From NCBI GenBank assembly GCA_030706465.1, contig JAUZOM010000008.1, positions 1-45,532 of the forward strand: a stretch of 45,532 nt of DNA. Reading direction: 5' to 3'. The position numbers and the translations under genes are program-made. This stretch comes from Bacteroidota bacterium (lineage in GTDB: Bacteria; Bacteroidota; Bacteroidia; Bacteroidales; Paludibacteraceae). This document shows positions 23,891-32,539 of this stretch, piece by piece (position 1 is the stretch's first letter; every line of letters starts with the position of its first letter). The notes under the pieces are model-generated. The model worked only from the letters and a program-made list of their open reading frames with translations, had not been told where the DNA came from and searched no databases.

Positions 23891-23909
23891 GACGTATATT
23901 TTATACGTC
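23891..23909 (+). promoter_or_regulatory. 8-bp perfect hairpin in the glnS leader
   Basis: GACGTATA (23891-23898) and TATACGTC (23902-23909) pair perfectly around a 3-nt loop, followed by TTTATTT. It lies between promoter and start codon, so a weak attenuator or an RNA-stability element is possible. No T-box-like long leader is present. Confidence 0.45.
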
Positions 23910-23939
23910 TTTATTTGTAAAATGTAATTCGTAAAATTT

Positions 23940-25628
23940 ATGGAAAATATTGATGAATCACCTAAAAAAAGTTTGAATTTCATTGAAGCTTTTGTGGAGC
24001 AAGATTTAAAGGATGGTAAAAACGGAGGAAGAATTCAAACTCGTTTTCCACCAGAGCCGAATGGCTATTTACATATAGGTCATGCTAAAGCGATTTGTCT
24101 TGATTTCGGCATTGCCGACAATTACGGTGGCGTATGTAACTTGCGTTTTGATGATACAAATCCAGTCAAGGAAGACGTTGAATATGTCGATTCCATTCAG
24201 GAAGACATCCAATGGCTTGGATACCAATGGAAAGAAATTTATTACGCATCCGATTATTTCCAACAACTCTGGGATCTGGCTGTTGAACTTATAAAACAAG
24301 GGAAAGCGTATGTAGACGAACAATCAGCAGAGACTATAGCCAAACAAAAAGGCACTCCGACTATTCCTGGAACTGAAAGTCCGTTTCGTAACCGGCCTAT
24401 TGAAGAAAATCTGGAGCTGTTCAATAAAATGAACACAGGTGAAATTCCGGAAGGAGCTATGGTTCTTCGTGCTAAAATTGATATGGCATCATCGAATATG
24501 CATTTCCGCGATCCGCTGATGTACCGAATCATTAATTCGCATCCTCATCACCGCACAGGTTGGACCTGGAAAGCCTACCCAATGTACGATTATGCACACG
24601 GCCAATCGGATTATTTCGAAGGCGTGACCCATTCTCTTTGCACCCTGGAGTTTGAAGTGCACAGGCCGTTATATGATTGGTTTATCGACCAGTTCAAAGA
24701 TTCCGGTTATCGTCCGCGACAAATAGAATTCAATCGCCTTAACCTGACTTATACCGTGATGAGCAAACGTAAAATGCTCCAACTGGTACAGGAGGGGCTG
24801 GTAAGTGGTTGGAATGACCCCCGCATGCCTACTATCTGCGGATTACGTCGTCGAGGTTATTCTCCGGAGTCCATTCATCATTTTATCGACAAGATCGGTT
24901 ATACGAAATTTGAAGCGCTCAATGATATTGGGTTACTGGAACATTCGGTACGTGAAAGCCTGAATAAAACATCTGTTCGCGTTAATGCCGTTCTTGACCC
25001 TGTGAAGCTAATTATTACTAATTATCCGGAAGGCCAGGTTGAGATGATGGAAACGGTGAACAACCCTGAAGATGAATCTGCAGGAACACGTGAAATAGCA
25101 TTCTCGAAGGAATTGTATATAGAACGGGATGATTTCATGGAAGAAGCTCCAAAAAAATACTTCCGGATGACTCCGGGACAAGAAGTGCGGTTGAAAAGCG
25201 GATATATTGTAAAATGTACCGGTTGTAAAAAAGATGCGGAAGGTAACATTGAAGAAATCTACTGTGAATATGACCCACTGACCAAAAGTGGAATGCCTGA
25301 ATCAAACCGGAAAGTAAAGGGAACACTCCACTGGGTATCTGCAGTTCATAGCTTATCCGCAGAAGTGCGTCTGTACGATCGCTTATTTAGTGTGGAAAAT
25401 CCGTCTGCTGACGAACGTGACTTCCGCGATTTATTAAATCCTGATTCATTAAAGGTTTTGACCAACTGTCGCGTAGAGGCTTCCTTGAAAAATGTAAAAC
25501 CGTTGGATCATTTCCAGTTTCAACGTATCGGATACTTTAACGTTGATTTGGATTCTACTCCGGATAAATTGATTTTTAACCGCACGGCATCATTAAAAGA
25601 CAGTTGGGCGAAAGAACAATCAAGATAA
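23940..25628 (+). CDS. glnS: glutaminyl-tRNA synthetase
   Basis: The product has 562 residues, a class I synthetase in the cytoplasm. The HIGH motif is at 45-48 (YLHIGHAKA) and the KMSKS equivalent reads VMSKRK. The catalytic domain is followed by the two beta-barrels of the anticodon-binding domain (from about 345). Having GlnS means charging of tRNA-Gln is direct and need not use the GatCAB route. Both tRNA-Gln genes it would serve lie in this window at 36.8 and 37.0 kb. It has its own promoter and terminator. Confidence 0.97.
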   Translation: MENIDESPKKSLNFIEAFVEQDLKDGKNGGRIQTRFPPEPNGYLHIGHAKAICLDFGIADNYGGVCNLRFDDTNPVKEDVEYVDSIQEDIQWLGYQWKEIYYASDYFQQLWDLAVELIKQGKAYVDEQSAETIAKQKGTPTIPGTESPFRNRPIEENLELFNKMNTGEIPEGAMVLRAKIDMASSNMHFRDPLMYRIINSHPHHRTGWTWKAYPMYDYAHGQSDYFEGVTHSLCTLEFEVHRPLYDWFIDQFKDSGYRPRQIEFNRLNLTYTVMSKRKMLQLVQEGLVSGWNDPRMPTICGLRRRGYSPESIHHFIDKIGYTKFEALNDIGLLEHSVRESLNKTSVRVNAVLDPVKLIITNYPEGQVEMMETVNNPEDESAGTREIAFSKELYIERDDFMEEAPKKYFRMTPGQEVRLKSGYIVKCTGCKKDAEGNIEEIYCEYDPLTKSGMPESNRKVKGTLHWVSAVHSLSAEVRLYDRLFSVENPSADERDFRDLLNPDSLKVLTNCRVEASLKNVKPLDHFQFQRIGYFNVDLDSTPDKLIFNRTASLKDSWAKEQSR

Positions 25629-25676
25629 ACTTAGGTTGTATTAAAACTTTAAATCATACAAAGCGCTCTATTTAAT

Positions 25677-25709
25677 AAAACCGTTGCAACTTCTTGCAAC
25701 GGTTTTTTG
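25677..25709 (+). terminator. Rho-independent terminator of glnS
   Basis: The stem ACCGTTGCAA / TTGCAACGGT has a 4-nt loop and is followed by a T-run, with a matching A-run before it. It lies 49 bp past the stop codon. Confidence 0.92.
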
Positions 25710-25740
25710 TTTTAACCGGAAAAAGCAATTTGATCTTCCA

Positions 25741-26928
25741 ATGACTAAATCACTTCAATACATATCAATCTCTTTCTTCCTGATATTCGCACAAGCCGGA
25801 TTTTCCCAAACAACGATCTTATTTTCAGACATCGGATTGAAGTTCGCATTAAAAAAAGCAAAAACAGAAAACAGACCTGTACTCCTGTGGTGTTATGCCA
25901 CCTGGTGCCCGCATTGCAAGGCAATGAAAGCGGAAGTTTTCACAAACCAAACAGTAGTAGATTACTTTAACAAGACCTTTATTTGTGTGGAACAGGATAT
26001 GGAAAAAGGCGAAGGGATTGGACTTAACAAAGAATTAAAAATCAGTTCATTTCCGACCTTTATTTTCTATGATCCGGACGGAACAATGGTTTACCGGGTT
26101 GAAGGCGAATTAAAATCAGAGGCATTTATTCAGGAAGGGAAAAGCGCACTAACGCCTAAAAAGCAACTACCCTATTTAAAACATCAGTTTGAAAAGGATG
26201 TCAGTAATTCAGCTACCTGTTACGAGTACGTGCGTGCTCTCAAGAAAGGAGGGATGGATCTTTCAACAGTAATAAAACAGTATTTTGCCACTCAAAGCGA
26301 CAAGCAATTATTATCGGAAGTAAACTGGAGAATCATTTCCAACGGAGTTTCAGACATCAACTCCCGCGAAATGCGATTCGTAATTAACCATCAAAAAGAA
26401 TTTTCTAGGATTACTTCTCCCCTGAGGGTAAAACGCAAATTGGATTATCTGGTGAAAGAATTGCTGGGTCCTTTGGTTGAAGCAAACGATACGGTGAATT
26501 ACCTGATTAATCGTAAACTGGCAACAGAGATACATTCCTACAGCACGGATTCATTGATTTTTAATTATGATCTAAAAATATGGGGGTTAAACAAAAACTG
26601 GTATGCATACAGCAAAATCTGTTTGCGGTCGACAGAAACCTATGCCTGGAATAATCATACTCAACTTAACGACATTGCCGGCAATTTTCTAAAAAATATT
26701 CCGGACACAAAAGCTTTAGCTGCGGCCATCCGTTGGGTCCAAAGATCGCTGGCGTTAGATCCCGAATATGACACTTACCTGCTTTGTTCCAAACTTTATC
26801 AGAAAATAAATAATATCCCAGAGGCTATTCGAATGGCAAAAAAAGCGAAAGATTTATCGGCTAAATATGGCTGGGAAGGCACTGAAGCAGAAGAAAAATT
26901 GAAGGAACTGAATGACCTGAACAAATGA
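25741..26928 (+). CDS. secreted thioredoxin-fold protein
   Basis: The product has 395 residues from the ATG at 25741; an earlier in-frame start would lie inside the glnS terminator. A signal peptide occupies 1-23 (AQAGFSQ). The thioredoxin domain at about 25-135 has WCPHC (C56, C59) and the cis-proline strand SSFPTFIFYDPDG. The C-terminal 200 residues are helical and end in a tetratricopeptide-like stretch (AIRWVQRSLALDPEYDTYLLCSKLYQ). It would work in the periplasm as a disulfide reductase or isomerase; the substrate is unknown. No cytochrome or Dsb partner lies nearby. Confidence 0.85.
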   Translation: MTKSLQYISISFFLIFAQAGFSQTTILFSDIGLKFALKKAKTENRPVLLWCYATWCPHCKAMKAEVFTNQTVVDYFNKTFICVEQDMEKGEGIGLNKELKISSFPTFIFYDPDGTMVYRVEGELKSEAFIQEGKSALTPKKQLPYLKHQFEKDVSNSATCYEYVRALKKGGMDLSTVIKQYFATQSDKQLLSEVNWRIISNGVSDINSREMRFVINHQKEFSRITSPLRVKRKLDYLVKELLGPLVEANDTVNYLINRKLATEIHSYSTDSLIFNYDLKIWGLNKNWYAYSKICLRSTETYAWNNHTQLNDIAGNFLKNIPDTKALAAAIRWVQRSLALDPEYDTYLLCSKLYQKINNIPEAIRMAKKAKDLSAKYGWEGTEAEEKLKELNDLNK

Positions 26929-27087
26929 GTTCTTTTAAGATAGAATCTGAGCAAGGCTTTAACAGGCTCTCCAGTTACGTAAAAATTGCTGCGAGATTTA
27001 TTTTCTTGCAGCGATTTTTGTATCATGATATTCGAATAAATTACTTGTTTACGCATCAAGCAATCATTTTATCCGTTTGCTCTTCCC

Positions 27088-27582
27088 TTACAGGTAAGTA
27101 CTAAATTTATCTCCGTCTTGTGACATTTCAAATTTAGTCTTCATTGTTTCATTGTCAAGCAAAGTATAAGTCAGGCGGAAAACCGGAACATTCGGAATTT
27201 TATTGCTGGTAAACGTTATTGTGTCCTCAGAGCACAGAACAGTATAATTAATTGTGTGCCCTTCATTGTCGAAGTAAATTGCTTTTGAAGGGTTGCCTGA
27301 GTAATCCGGATAAATCACCGTTAAATCATCATGTATAATTGCCGCTTTATTTTCAGTCTTTGGAAATTCCGTATGGCTTTTCCTGACAAGTATCTTTTTA
27401 TCCAGATCATATTTAAACGTAAAAGATCCGTTTCCTTGGCCTGGAAGTCCGGCTCCTTCCCCAACCCATTCACCCAGTAGCCCATCGAGTTTATTCCAGG
27501 TTGCACTTGGTTGCCCAAAACAAAAAGAGTAGAATCCGAATAACAGAATGACTAACAACAATTTCAGTTCCAAATCTTTCAT
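27088..27582 (-). CDS. small secreted protein, lipocalin-like
   Basis: The product has 164 residues. A signal peptide ends near FCFG/QPS (residue 24). The rest is a single domain of beta strands with LDGLLGEWVGEGAGLPGQG near its start and SFTFKYDLDKKILVRKSH, which resembles the calycin-like proteins related to DUF1579. The ligand is unknown. It is the last gene of a minus-strand group, 13 bp after the beta-propeller gene. Directly after the stop TAA the frame continues as GKSKRIK before a second stop, so the present stop may be a recent change that removed a short tail. Confidence 0.65.
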   Translation of the reverse strand: MKDLELKLLLVILLFGFYSFCFGQPSATWNKLDGLLGEWVGEGAGLPGQGNGSFTFKYDLDKKILVRKSHTEFPKTENKAAIIHDDLTVIYPDYSGNPSKAIYFDNEGHTINYTVLCSEDTITFTSNKIPNVPVFRLTYTLLDNETMKTKFEMSQDGDKFSTYL

Positions 27583-27595
27583 AATAAACTCCGAA

Positions 27596-28666
27596 TCATT
27601 TCAATCCGACTTCAAGGACGGTAAAAGTGCCCGGTTTAACTGATGCTCTTGGATGAGGATTTTGCGCTGTCGCTGCCGGAGCTTCATTGTATTCTGCTGT
27701 CGGCAAATAGAGTTTGTGGGTTTTCGAGTTCGCGGTAATTGTCCGGGCTCCCTTCTGAGTCGGGAAGTTTTCCAGAACTGTAAATGTGTTTGCATCTTTT
27801 TCCTGAACTACCGTCAGGGTTCCTTCACCGTTCGATGAATAAATTCTTTTTAGAACGGAATCGAACGAAACGCCATCACAGCTTTCCCCTATCTTGAGTG
27901 TAGCGACAACTTTCCCGGTTTCACAATTAACAACCGTCATTAATTTATTATCACAAACTGCGAATAAGCGATTGTTTTTTAGATCAATTGCCAGGCCGCT
28001 TGGTGATTCTCCCGGTGCTATCGGCCAGTTTTTTTCTACTTTCAGCGTATTGGCATTGATGACACTGATGGAATTTTTATCTTCTATATTTACAAATATT
28101 TTCCCTTTTAAATTACTAACCGGAAATTCCGGTTTCCCGGCTAATGCAATAGTTCCTATCACTTTATTCGTCCTGGCATCGATCACCGTTGAATTAGAAC
28201 TTCTTCCGTTAAAGGTAAAAACCCGATGAGAGAAGGGATCATAAAGTATACCATCCGGGTTGTTGCCTGTCACTTTTACTTTGGCAATCAGTTTCAATGT
28301 TTTCAGGTTGAAAATGGTAACGGAAGTGTCACGCCCATTGCTGATAAATCCCTTTCCAAGTTCCCCGGCAAGTGTAATCCCGTGCACTCCCTTTGTGTCC
28401 GGAATGGTTCCAATAAGCTTATCGTTGGTAACATCCACCACCTGTACTTCATTTCCGTGCGAAACATACAACCTGGAGGCTGCTTCGTCCAGGGTGATAT
28501 AATCCCAGCCGCCATTCCCTTCGAGATGTATTTTATTAACTACCTTATAGCTTGATTGTGCTGATGATGTAGCTATACAAAAAAACATCAATAAAATGAG
28601 TACGAAATTTAAGTTTTTCACATTATATGATTTAAAATGAATGATAGGAAAACACCCGGTTATCAT
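27596..28666 (-). CDS. exported YVTN/YncE-like beta-propeller protein
   Basis: The product has 356 residues from an ATG at 28666 that overlaps the upstream stop (TAATG). A GTG at 28621 would give the more usual signal peptide KNLNFVLILLMFFCIATSSAQ in shortened form, so the true start is uncertain. The mature protein has about seven propeller blades with recurrent YVSH/VFTFNG, TNKVIGTI and LFAVCDNKLMTVVN motifs. These are typical of 40-residue YVTN repeats. Propellers of this kind act in binding or as structural modules; no enzyme site is evident. It is translationally coupled to the HAMP sensor gene. Confidence 0.8.
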   Translation of the reverse strand: MITGCFPIIHFKSYNVKNLNFVLILLMFFCIATSSAQSSYKVVNKIHLEGNGGWDYITLDEAASRLYVSHGNEVQVVDVTNDKLIGTIPDTKGVHGITLAGELGKGFISNGRDTSVTIFNLKTLKLIAKVKVTGNNPDGILYDPFSHRVFTFNGRSSNSTVIDARTNKVIGTIALAGKPEFPVSNLKGKIFVNIEDKNSISVINANTLKVEKNWPIAPGESPSGLAIDLKNNRLFAVCDNKLMTVVNCETGKVVATLKIGESCDGVSFDSVLKRIYSSNGEGTLTVVQEKDANTFTVLENFPTQKGARTITANSKTHKLYLPTAEYNEAPAATAQNPHPRASVKPGTFTVLEVGLK

Positions 28667-29631
28667 TATGATTTTATTGCTTTCGACAATTCGTGTTCTA
28701 TCTCCTTAATTGTCAAAGATTGCTTTTTCAATGCTTCGTCATGATTCGACTGCGAAATAGAATCAATCAACTCACTCACCGACCCCAGTAAAGTCTGGAT
28801 ATTTTCAAGAACCAGGTTGTTATCTATTATTTTTTTTTCTGCAACAGCCGGCCTTATAATAGCAACCTGCTGGGAAGCCAGTTCCAATTTTTCGGCCATA
28901 TAATTAATCGCTTCGGCCAATTCTTTAAACTCATCCTTTGTGGAAATAGTTATCCGGCTTCTAAAATTGTTATTGGCTATTTCTTTAATATCTTCCGTTA
29001 TTTTCTTGATAGGTCCCGCGATAATGTTTGGAAAATTAATCATAAAGGAGAATGTAATCAGGAAACAAATCGCCAGAACGATCGAAAGGTTCTTGTAGGT
29101 ACGTCTGATCATTTCATTCACACTTTGGTTCTTCTGAACGATTGATTGCATATTTAGTGTCGATACCGTAAATATCTTTGCTTTTAATTCATTGGCCAAT
29201 GGCAGAATGTTCATCGAATAATAACCGGCCTTGTCGGTTATATTAGCGGTCTTTTGATCCGTCACCAGGGATTTATAGTTATAGTACTTCTGCCGGATGG
29301 ATTGCACCAACTCTTTTTCCCCAAATTCAGTGATATTTTTTTCTTCCAGGTTTAAATTTTCCTCAAACTTATTGAAAGAAACATCCAGTGAACTTCTATC
29401 AAAATGATCCTTTTTATTTAAAAGAAATGAATTTACGGTTGTATTCGATTCATCGATGGCCTGGATCATGTTTTCCGAATAATGGACAGACCAGTAATTG
29501 TTTTTAATCATCATTTCCGAGCTATATTTGATGGACGAAATATAATAAATGCTCAGCGCACCGATTAATACAAATTCAACAAAAAGAAAGAGGATCCCAA
29601 ATAATACTTTTGTTCTGATTTTAAATTTCAT
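28666..29631 (-). CDS. membrane sensor protein with HAMP domain and no kinase
   Basis: The product has 321 residues. TM1 is at about 9-32, a helical extracytoplasmic sensor at 33-180, TM2 at about 183-205. A HAMP domain follows (NIIAGPIKKITEDIKEIANNNF, shortened here, then DEFKELAEAINYM) to about 258, then a 60-residue coiled coil. The sensor half resembles four-helix-bundle sensors of chemoreceptors and KinB-like kinases. No histidine-kinase, cyclase or methyl-accepting tip is present, so the output is missing or is a partner protein. Its stop codon overlaps the start of the propeller gene by 1 bp, so the two are made together. Confidence 0.82.
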   Translation of the reverse strand: MKFKIRTKVLFGILFLFVEFVLIGALSIYYISSIKYSSEMMIKNNYWSVHYSENMIQAIDESNTTVNSFLLNKKDHFDRSSLDVSFNKFEENLNLEEKNITEFGEKELVQSIRQKYYNYKSLVTDQKTANITDKAGYYSMNILPLANELKAKIFTVSTLNMQSIVQKNQSVNEMIRRTYKNLSIVLAICFLITFSFMINFPNIIAGPIKKITEDIKEIANNNFRSRITISTKDEFKELAEAINYMAEKLELASQQVAIIRPAVAEKKIIDNNLVLENIQTLLGSVSELIDSISQSNHDEALKKQSLTIKEIEHELSKAIKS

Positions 29632-29678
29632 GACTTGCGGATTTTAATGATTGGATTTTTACTAAACATTTTTCGAAG

Positions 29679-29686
29679 CAAAGATA
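29679..29686 (-). promoter_or_regulatory. -7 box of the HAMP-sensor operon
   Basis: On the minus strand this reads TATCTTTG, 48 bp before the ATG at 29631. The -33 is unclear. Confidence 0.5.
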
Positions 29687-29719
29687 ATTTAAATTAATCA
29701 AATGTCTAATTTAAAACGC

Positions 29720-29755
29720 AAAAATCCCGCTTGAAGTTTTTCAAACGGGATTTTT
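29720..29755 (-). terminator. Rho-independent terminator of rsmA
   Basis: AAAAATCCCG and CGGGATTTTT form a stem extended by TTGAA/TTCAA around a short loop, with A/T runs at both ends. It lies just past the rsmA stop codon and before the HAMP-sensor promoter. Confidence 0.9.
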
Positions 29756-29792
29756 ACTATCATTTATTCAGAAAAAGTCGGAATCTTATACG

Positions 29793-30575
29793 CTATTTTG
29801 ACGCAAGCGCCGCTTCCACCCGATTGGTTAGGTCAATAAAGGCAGCCACATCCAACCGTTCCGGACGTAAATCAAATAACGGATCGGCATACATGGGATG
29901 ACCCTGTTCCACCAACGGTTTTAACGAATTTCGCAGGGTTTTCCGCCGTTGATTAAAGGAGGTCTTTACAACTGCTTTAAAGAGTTGCTCATTACACTTG
30001 ATCTGAGACACTTCATTCCGGGTAAAGCGTATTACCGCTGATTTTACTTTGGGGGGCGGATCAAACACATGCTCGTGCACCGTGAACAGATATTCTATTT
30101 TGTAATAGGCCTGCATCAAAACACTCAGGATACCATAGGTTTTACTTCCTGCCGGGGCAGCAATCCGTTCGGCCACTTCTTTCTGAATCATCCCGGTCAG
30201 GCAGGGGATCGAATCCTTGTTATCGAGCATTTTAAAGAAGATTTGACTGGATATATTATAGGGGAAATTGCCAATAATACAAAATTTATCGGGGAAAAGG
30301 GCTTTTAAATCCATTTTTAAAAAGTCCGCCTCAATCACTCTTAACTGCGGATAATGCTGATGCAGATATTCCACCGACTCACCATCCAGTTCAACAGCCG
30401 TCAGATCAATAAGCGGATTTTCAAGTAAGAATTGGGTCAGCACACCCATACCCGGTCCTATTTCTAGCACGGAAGTCCGGCCATCGAGTATCAGGCTTTC
30501 TGCAATCTGGCGGGCAATCCCCATGTCTTTCAGGAAATGCTGTCCCAGGTATTTTTTGGCTCTTACTTGTGTCAT
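29793..30575 (-). CDS. rsmA: 16S rRNA dimethyladenosine transferase RsmA (KsgA)
   Basis: The product has 260 residues. The SAM-binding motif I is LEIGPGMGVLTQFL (about 37-50) and the catalytic motif IV is NFPYNISS in place of the usual N(L/I)PY. The C-terminal domain includes FNQRRKTLRNSL. It dimethylates two adjacent adenines near the 3' end of 16S rRNA in ribosome assembly. It is transcribed away from the GtrA gene and ended by its own terminator. Confidence 0.96.
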   Translation of the reverse strand: MTQVRAKKYLGQHFLKDMGIARQIAESLILDGRTSVLEIGPGMGVLTQFLLENPLIDLTAVELDGESVEYLHQHYPQLRVIEADFLKMDLKALFPDKFCIIGNFPYNISSQIFFKMLDNKDSIPCLTGMIQKEVAERIAAPAGSKTYGILSVLMQAYYKIEYLFTVHEHVFDPPPKVKSAVIRFTRNEVSQIKCNEQLFKAVVKTSFNQRRKTLRNSLKPLVEQGHPMYADPLFDLRPERLDVAAFIDLTNRVEAALASK

Positions 30576-30641
30576 TTAGTTTATTCTTGTTGTAAATCCG
30601 GATTATATCTGAAAAAATTGAAAATGGTTAAAATCAGTGCT

Positions 30642-30670
30642 TTTGAGTTTGTAAAATTAATGTATCTTTG
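30642..30670 (+). promoter_or_regulatory. promoter of the second GtrA gene
   Basis: TTTG (30642-30645), 17 bp, TATCTTTG (30663-30670). The -7 is perfect and the spacing slightly short. The leader is about 110 nt. Confidence 0.45.
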
Positions 30671-30784
30671 CAGGGTAAACAAAAAACCATTTTTTTTAGA
30701 GACGCACAAAAGTAACAAAAATTGTTCGTCCATACTACATTTACCGGCTGAATATCCTTTAACAAAACAGATTTAGATAACTGA

Positions 30785-31291
30785 ATGAGAAAAGTTTTTA
30801 TATCCATTGGTGGTCGAATTCGTACAATTATCGATTTTTTTTATCCCCTTTTCCGGAAACACATGACAATTCAATTCTTCCGTTATGGAGTTTCCGGAGT
30901 TGCCAATATGATTTTCGACTGGATCTTATACTTTCTTGTTTTTCATTTTGTGTTGCGTCAGGGTATGTTATACCTGGGTATTGTCACATTTAGTCCGCAT
31001 ATCGCGGCATTGTTCCTAACCTTCCCCGTTACATTTCTCTCCGGGTTTCTACTTCAGAAATACGTTACCTTTTCCTCTTCTTCATTGCGCGGGCATGTTC
31101 AGCTTTTTCGCTATTTTCTGGTCCTGTTGGCCAATTTGCTGCTGAACTACCTCGGATTAAAAATAATGGTCGAATTTATTCATATTTTCCCGACACCGGC
31201 TAAAATGATTGTCACCATCTTCACCACTATGTTCAGCTATTTCTCCCAGAAGAAATATACTTTCAAGAAAGCTAAACACCAAATCAGCTAA
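30785..31291 (+). CDS. GtrA-family membrane protein
   Basis: The product has 168 residues. Four hydrophobic helices lie at about 36-58, 72-95, 110-130 and 138-158, with FLLQKYVTFSS after helix 2 and FSQKKYTFKK at the end, the GtrA pattern. It probably moves an undecaprenyl-linked sugar or other lipid across the inner membrane. It lacks the N-terminal duplication of the GtrA gene at 9.4 kb. It is 13 bp upstream of a flippase-like gene with which it likely forms an operon. Confidence 0.82.
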   Translation: MRKVFISIGGRIRTIIDFFYPLFRKHMTIQFFRYGVSGVANMIFDWILYFLVFHFVLRQGMLYLGIVTFSPHIAALFLTFPVTFLSGFLLQKYVTFSSSSLRGHVQLFRYFLVLLANLLLNYLGLKIMVEFIHIFPTPAKMIVTIFTTMFSYFSQKKYTFKKAKHQIS

Positions 31292-31304
31292 GGTGGCCTT
31301 TACT

Positions 31305-32294
31305 ATGGAAAGTCCAGGTGTTGTTACCAGCGGTAAACAGGAAAGATTGCTCACGTTTAAACCTTCCCTTAAGAGCCTGAAACTACTGGTGGTGGCTGCT
31401 TCCTGGTCATTCCTGGTCTATAAGCTTCTCACATTCCATCAATACGAAGATCTCGCCACACAATGGAGACAGCTGCCGTTATCGCATCTGGGATGGTTGG
31501 CGGCGGTTTTCGCCTTATTGCCCTTAAACTGGTATCTGGAAGCGTTGAAGTGGAAGATGCTGACCTCCGGAGTTCAACACATCAGCCTGACCACATCGAT
31601 CAAAGCGGTTTTATCCGGAATATCCACCGGCTTCTTTACCCCGAACAGGGTGGGCGAACTCGTAGGCAGGGTTGCTTTCCTGGAACCGGAGAACCGGAAA
31701 GCCGGTATTACCTTGAGTGCAGTGAATAGCCTGACGCAGAATATAATTATGGCCTGTTGCGGAATTCCGGCCTGTATCTTGTTTTTTCAGTATACCGCTG
31801 GCACCCTGAAACCGGACCTGGTGCATTTTATCGGATTAACCGGTATAGGTATCCTGATAACCGGGTTGATCTATTTTACCCTGCCACGCTGGAGCCGGCA
31901 ACTAAAAAGCAGCAGATTATCCGGTAAGATAAAAGCATTTACCGATTGCCTGTCCGGTTACAGCCAGAAAGAGTTATTGCAAATCCTGGGCGTTTCCTTT
32001 ACCCGTTACGTCGTTTTTTGTACGCAATTTTACTTTATGTTACGGTTCTTTGACATTGAACTAAGCATTCCGGTTGCTTTACTGGCCATTCCGACCAATT
32101 ACCTGTTTGTAACCTTCACCCCTTCGCTGGCGTTTTCCGAAGCCGCAGTGCGAAGTTCCTATGCCGTGCTGATTATCGGTGCACTTTCCGGTCAGGTAGT
32201 CAATATCGCCCTGGCTGGTGTTTGCATCTGGGCGGTGAATTTTGTTATCCCCATGCTGGTTGGATCGGTTGTGGTCGTAAGAAAACACATATAA
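31305..32294 (+). CDS. lysylphosphatidylglycerol synthase TM-region family protein (UPF0104)
   Basis: The product has 329 residues from the ATG at 31305, preceded by AGGTGG; an upstream in-frame ATG at 31209 would overlap GtrA by 83 bp. About eight hydrophobic helices are seen. The motifs TGFFTPNRVGELVGR and TPSLAFSEAAVRSS are the conserved halves of the flippase-like domain of MprF and its relatives. The aminoacyl-transferase half of MprF is absent. A role in lipid or lipid-linked intermediate handling is likely; the substrate is unknown. It converges on the minus-strand nucleotidase genes. Confidence 0.82.
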   Translation: MESPGVVTSGKQERLLTFKPSLKSLKLLVVAASWSFLVYKLLTFHQYEDLATQWRQLPLSHLGWLAAVFALLPLNWYLEALKWKMLTSGVQHISLTTSIKAVLSGISTGFFTPNRVGELVGRVAFLEPENRKAGITLSAVNSLTQNIIMACCGIPACILFFQYTAGTLKPDLVHFIGLTGIGILITGLIYFTLPRWSRQLKSSRLSGKIKAFTDCLSGYSQKELLQILGVSFTRYVVFCTQFYFMLRFFDIELSIPVALLAIPTNYLFVTFTPSLAFSEAAVRSSYAVLIIGALSGQVVNIALAGVCIWAVNFVIPMLVGSVVVVRKHI

Positions 32295-32401
32295 GACAAG
32301 GACCTGAAAGCATATACGTAAGGGAAGGATAATCTGAATTCAATCTTTCTGGCTACGGCTTGCGCGGGTTAGAGTTATTGAAAGACTAATTTTCACTTTG
32401 C

Positions 32402-32462
32402 CCGCAGGGCATCTGGGCCAATAGAAAAGATTGGTAATGTATCTGTTTTATCCGTAGGGCAT
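32402..32462. repeat. short direct repeat, 50-bp period
   Basis: CCGCAGGGCAT (32402-32412) and CCGTAGGGCAT (32452-32462) match at 10 of 11 positions, 50 bp apart, between two convergent genes. CCGTAGGG-type repeats spaced about 50 bp apart are frequent intergenic elements in Bacteroidota, so this could be a decayed one. Confidence 0.4.
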
Positions 32463-32539
32463 GAACAGCCGCATATTGGCATAAATCCCCCTCGAGCCTA
32501 AAAATACAGGTGTTCCTTTCTATAAGCCTCTCAACAATC

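Noticed and set aside
25684-25740. Earlier start for the thioredoxin-fold gene
   Set aside because: It lies inside the glnS terminator stem and precedes a normal signal peptide start at 25741.
31209-31304. Earlier start for the flippase-like gene
   Set aside because: It would overlap the GtrA gene by 83 bp; a purine-rich AGGTGG precedes the ATG at 31305.
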